Below the pieces are notes generated by a model. The model had not been told where the DNA came from. It did not search any database and saw only the letters and a list, made by a program, of their open reading frames with translations. Positions 63,572 to 64,000 of a stretch of 64,000 bases of DNA are shown here, one piece after another (position 1 is the stretch's first letter; the number at the start of each line of letters is the position of its first letter). Source of the stretch: Oscillibacter sp. (GTDB lineage Bacteria > Bacillota > Clostridia > Oscillospirales > Oscillospiraceae); the NCBI GenBank assembly GCA_022652655.1, contig JALCRQ010000002.1:58627-122626 (forward strand), in the 5' to 3' direction. The position numbers and the translations under genes were made by a program.

Positions 63572-63728
63572 ACGCGTCTTCGTATGAGCTTTGGCTTTGC
63601 AGGGCGATGAAACTGTCTTATGGTACACCTTGTTTTCGATGCACCCTGTTCAAACCCTCTCATGGTGTTTCCACCATTTCGCGGCAACAGTCCGTATCCC
63701 TGCAGGAGCCTCACCTACCGAATTCGTG
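63572..63728 (-). promoter_or_regulatory. M-box (ykoK) magnesium riboswitch
   Basis: The minus strand carries the conserved M-box elements GGTAGGTGAGGCTCCT and GGATACGGACTGTTGCC at the 5' side and GCCAAAGCTCATACG at the 3' side, with internal hairpins such as GGTG / CACC. Its 157-nt span fits the class. High Mg2+ compacts this RNA and allows the downstream terminator, repressing mgtA (established for the class). Confidence 0.95.
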
Positions 63729-63731
63729 GGC

Positions 63732-63760
63732 AGTATAACACAGTCCGGTCGGAATGTCAA
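63732..63760 (-). promoter_or_regulatory. Sigma-A promoter of the mgtA leader
   Basis: On the minus strand: TTGACA, 17 nt, TATACT with TG before the -10. It lies immediately upstream of the M-box. Confidence 0.88.
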
Positions 63761-63780
63761 AGACAAAAAAATCTGCGGCT

Positions 63781-63809
63781 GTATAAAATTCCCTTCTTTT
63801 GACAATACT
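63781..63809 (+). promoter_or_regulatory. Sigma-F-like (forespore) promoter
   Basis: GTATA, 15 nt, GACAATACT, compared with the sigma-F consensus GYATA-N15-GGNNANAMT (one mismatch). It is 33 nt upstream of the SpoIIQ-like gene. Confidence 0.5.
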
Positions 63810-63842
63810 GGAGTCAATACCGATCTCAAAAGGAGGATCAGC

Positions 63843-64000
63843 ATGAATAAAAGACCGAAAAACATTCTGGGCGGCGCCGGATTCTACGCGGTTTTGCTGC
63901 TGTGCCTTGCCGCTGTCGGCACGGGAGCCTATTTTCTCCTGTTTCAGGGCAAATCCGCGCCGGGCAGCCACGAGGCCGTCAGCGCGGCCGCCGGACTTTC
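63843..64000 (+). CDS. SpoIIQ-like membrane protein, N-terminal part (runs off window)
   Basis: 52 residues are visible: a short basic N-terminus (MNKRPKNILGGAGFYAVLLL) and one membrane helix at about 13-35, followed by an external Ser/Ala-rich stretch. The GGAGFYAVLLLCLAAVGTGAY pattern resembles the N-terminus of clostridial SpoIIQ-type M23 peptidase proteins as I recall them. The peptidase domain lies beyond the window, so the identity is provisional. GGAGG precedes the ATG, and a sigma-F-like promoter upstream fits a forespore role in engulfment. Confidence 0.6.
   Translation, partial: MNKRPKNILGGAGFYAVLLLCLAAVGTGAYFLLFQGKSAPGSHEAVSAAAGL

Noticed and set aside
63257..63628. Larger open frames (about 118-123 codons) in the mgtA leader
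   Set aside because: They run through the M-box or both terminators and lack ribosome sites at their starts; only the two short ORFs with strong sites were kept.

Overview
The window is 64 kb of a GC-rich, low-repeat bacterial chromosome. It looks like a spore-forming clostridium of the Oscillospirales type (Oscillibacter/Intestinimonas-like). The evidence is AGGAGG ribosome binding sites, sigma-A promoters, a CIRCE-controlled hrcA-grpE-dnaK-dnaJ operon, Firmicute synteny (glmU-prs-pth-mfd; DUF1934-argS), a V-type ATPase together with an Rnf complex, Rex-like operators before a thiolase, and a SpoIIQ-like gene with a sigma-F-like promoter at the right edge. The assignment is an inference; no 16S or other taxonomic marker is present. 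I saw no tRNA, rRNA, CRISPR array, insertion sequence or prophage.

Layout. 1-5.8 kb: MATE transporter fragment, cysteine desulfurase, mtaB, an HD nucleotidase and recG. 5.9-12.4 kb: folA-thyA, an AraC regulator with a MATE pump, a DUF362 ferredoxin-like protein and murI. 12.4-15.8 kb: DUF1934, argS, azlCD. 16.0-24.8 kb: a nine-gene V/A-type ATPase operon. 24.8-26.4 kb: a putative glycoside hydrolase (DUF4015) and rpiB. 26.4-32.4 kb: a PHP phosphatase and the heat-shock operon. 32.5-34.4 kb: a DUF4405 protein and an ECF transporter S component with a long structured leader. 34.4-39.7 kb: rnfCDGEAB. 39.8-43 kb: a DUF975 protein, a second ECF S component and a divergent MocR regulator. 43-46.8 kb: an ECF sigma/membrane protein pair and a thiolase. 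46.8-55.8 kb: glmU-prs-pth-amidohydrolase-mfd-foldase. 56-60.3 kb: trmL-pgk-tpiA-gpmI. 60.3-63.8 kb: mgtA behind an M-box riboswitch. 63.84 kb to the end: the start of a SpoIIQ-like gene.

How the genes fit together. Rnf couples ferredoxin:NAD+ oxidoreduction to an ion gradient, and the V-type ATPase makes or uses the same gradient. The thiolase with Rex-like sites points to NADH-controlled butyrate or acetyl-CoA metabolism, and pgk-tpiA-gpmI supplies lower glycolysis. Two orphan ECF S components imply vitamin uptake through a shared energising module encoded elsewhere.

Most interesting points. (1) The roughly 675-nt mgtA leader combines an M-box, an intrinsic terminator, a 25-codon ORF with a strong Shine-Dalgarno sequence, a second intrinsic terminator and a 35-codon ORF. 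(2) An apparently unclassified, riboswitch-like leader precedes an ECF S component. (3) A MocR regulator has lost the Schiff-base lysine (Gln304). (4) A GlmU-like protein has a degenerate uridylyltransferase domain. (5) Two Rex-like operators flank the thiolase promoter.
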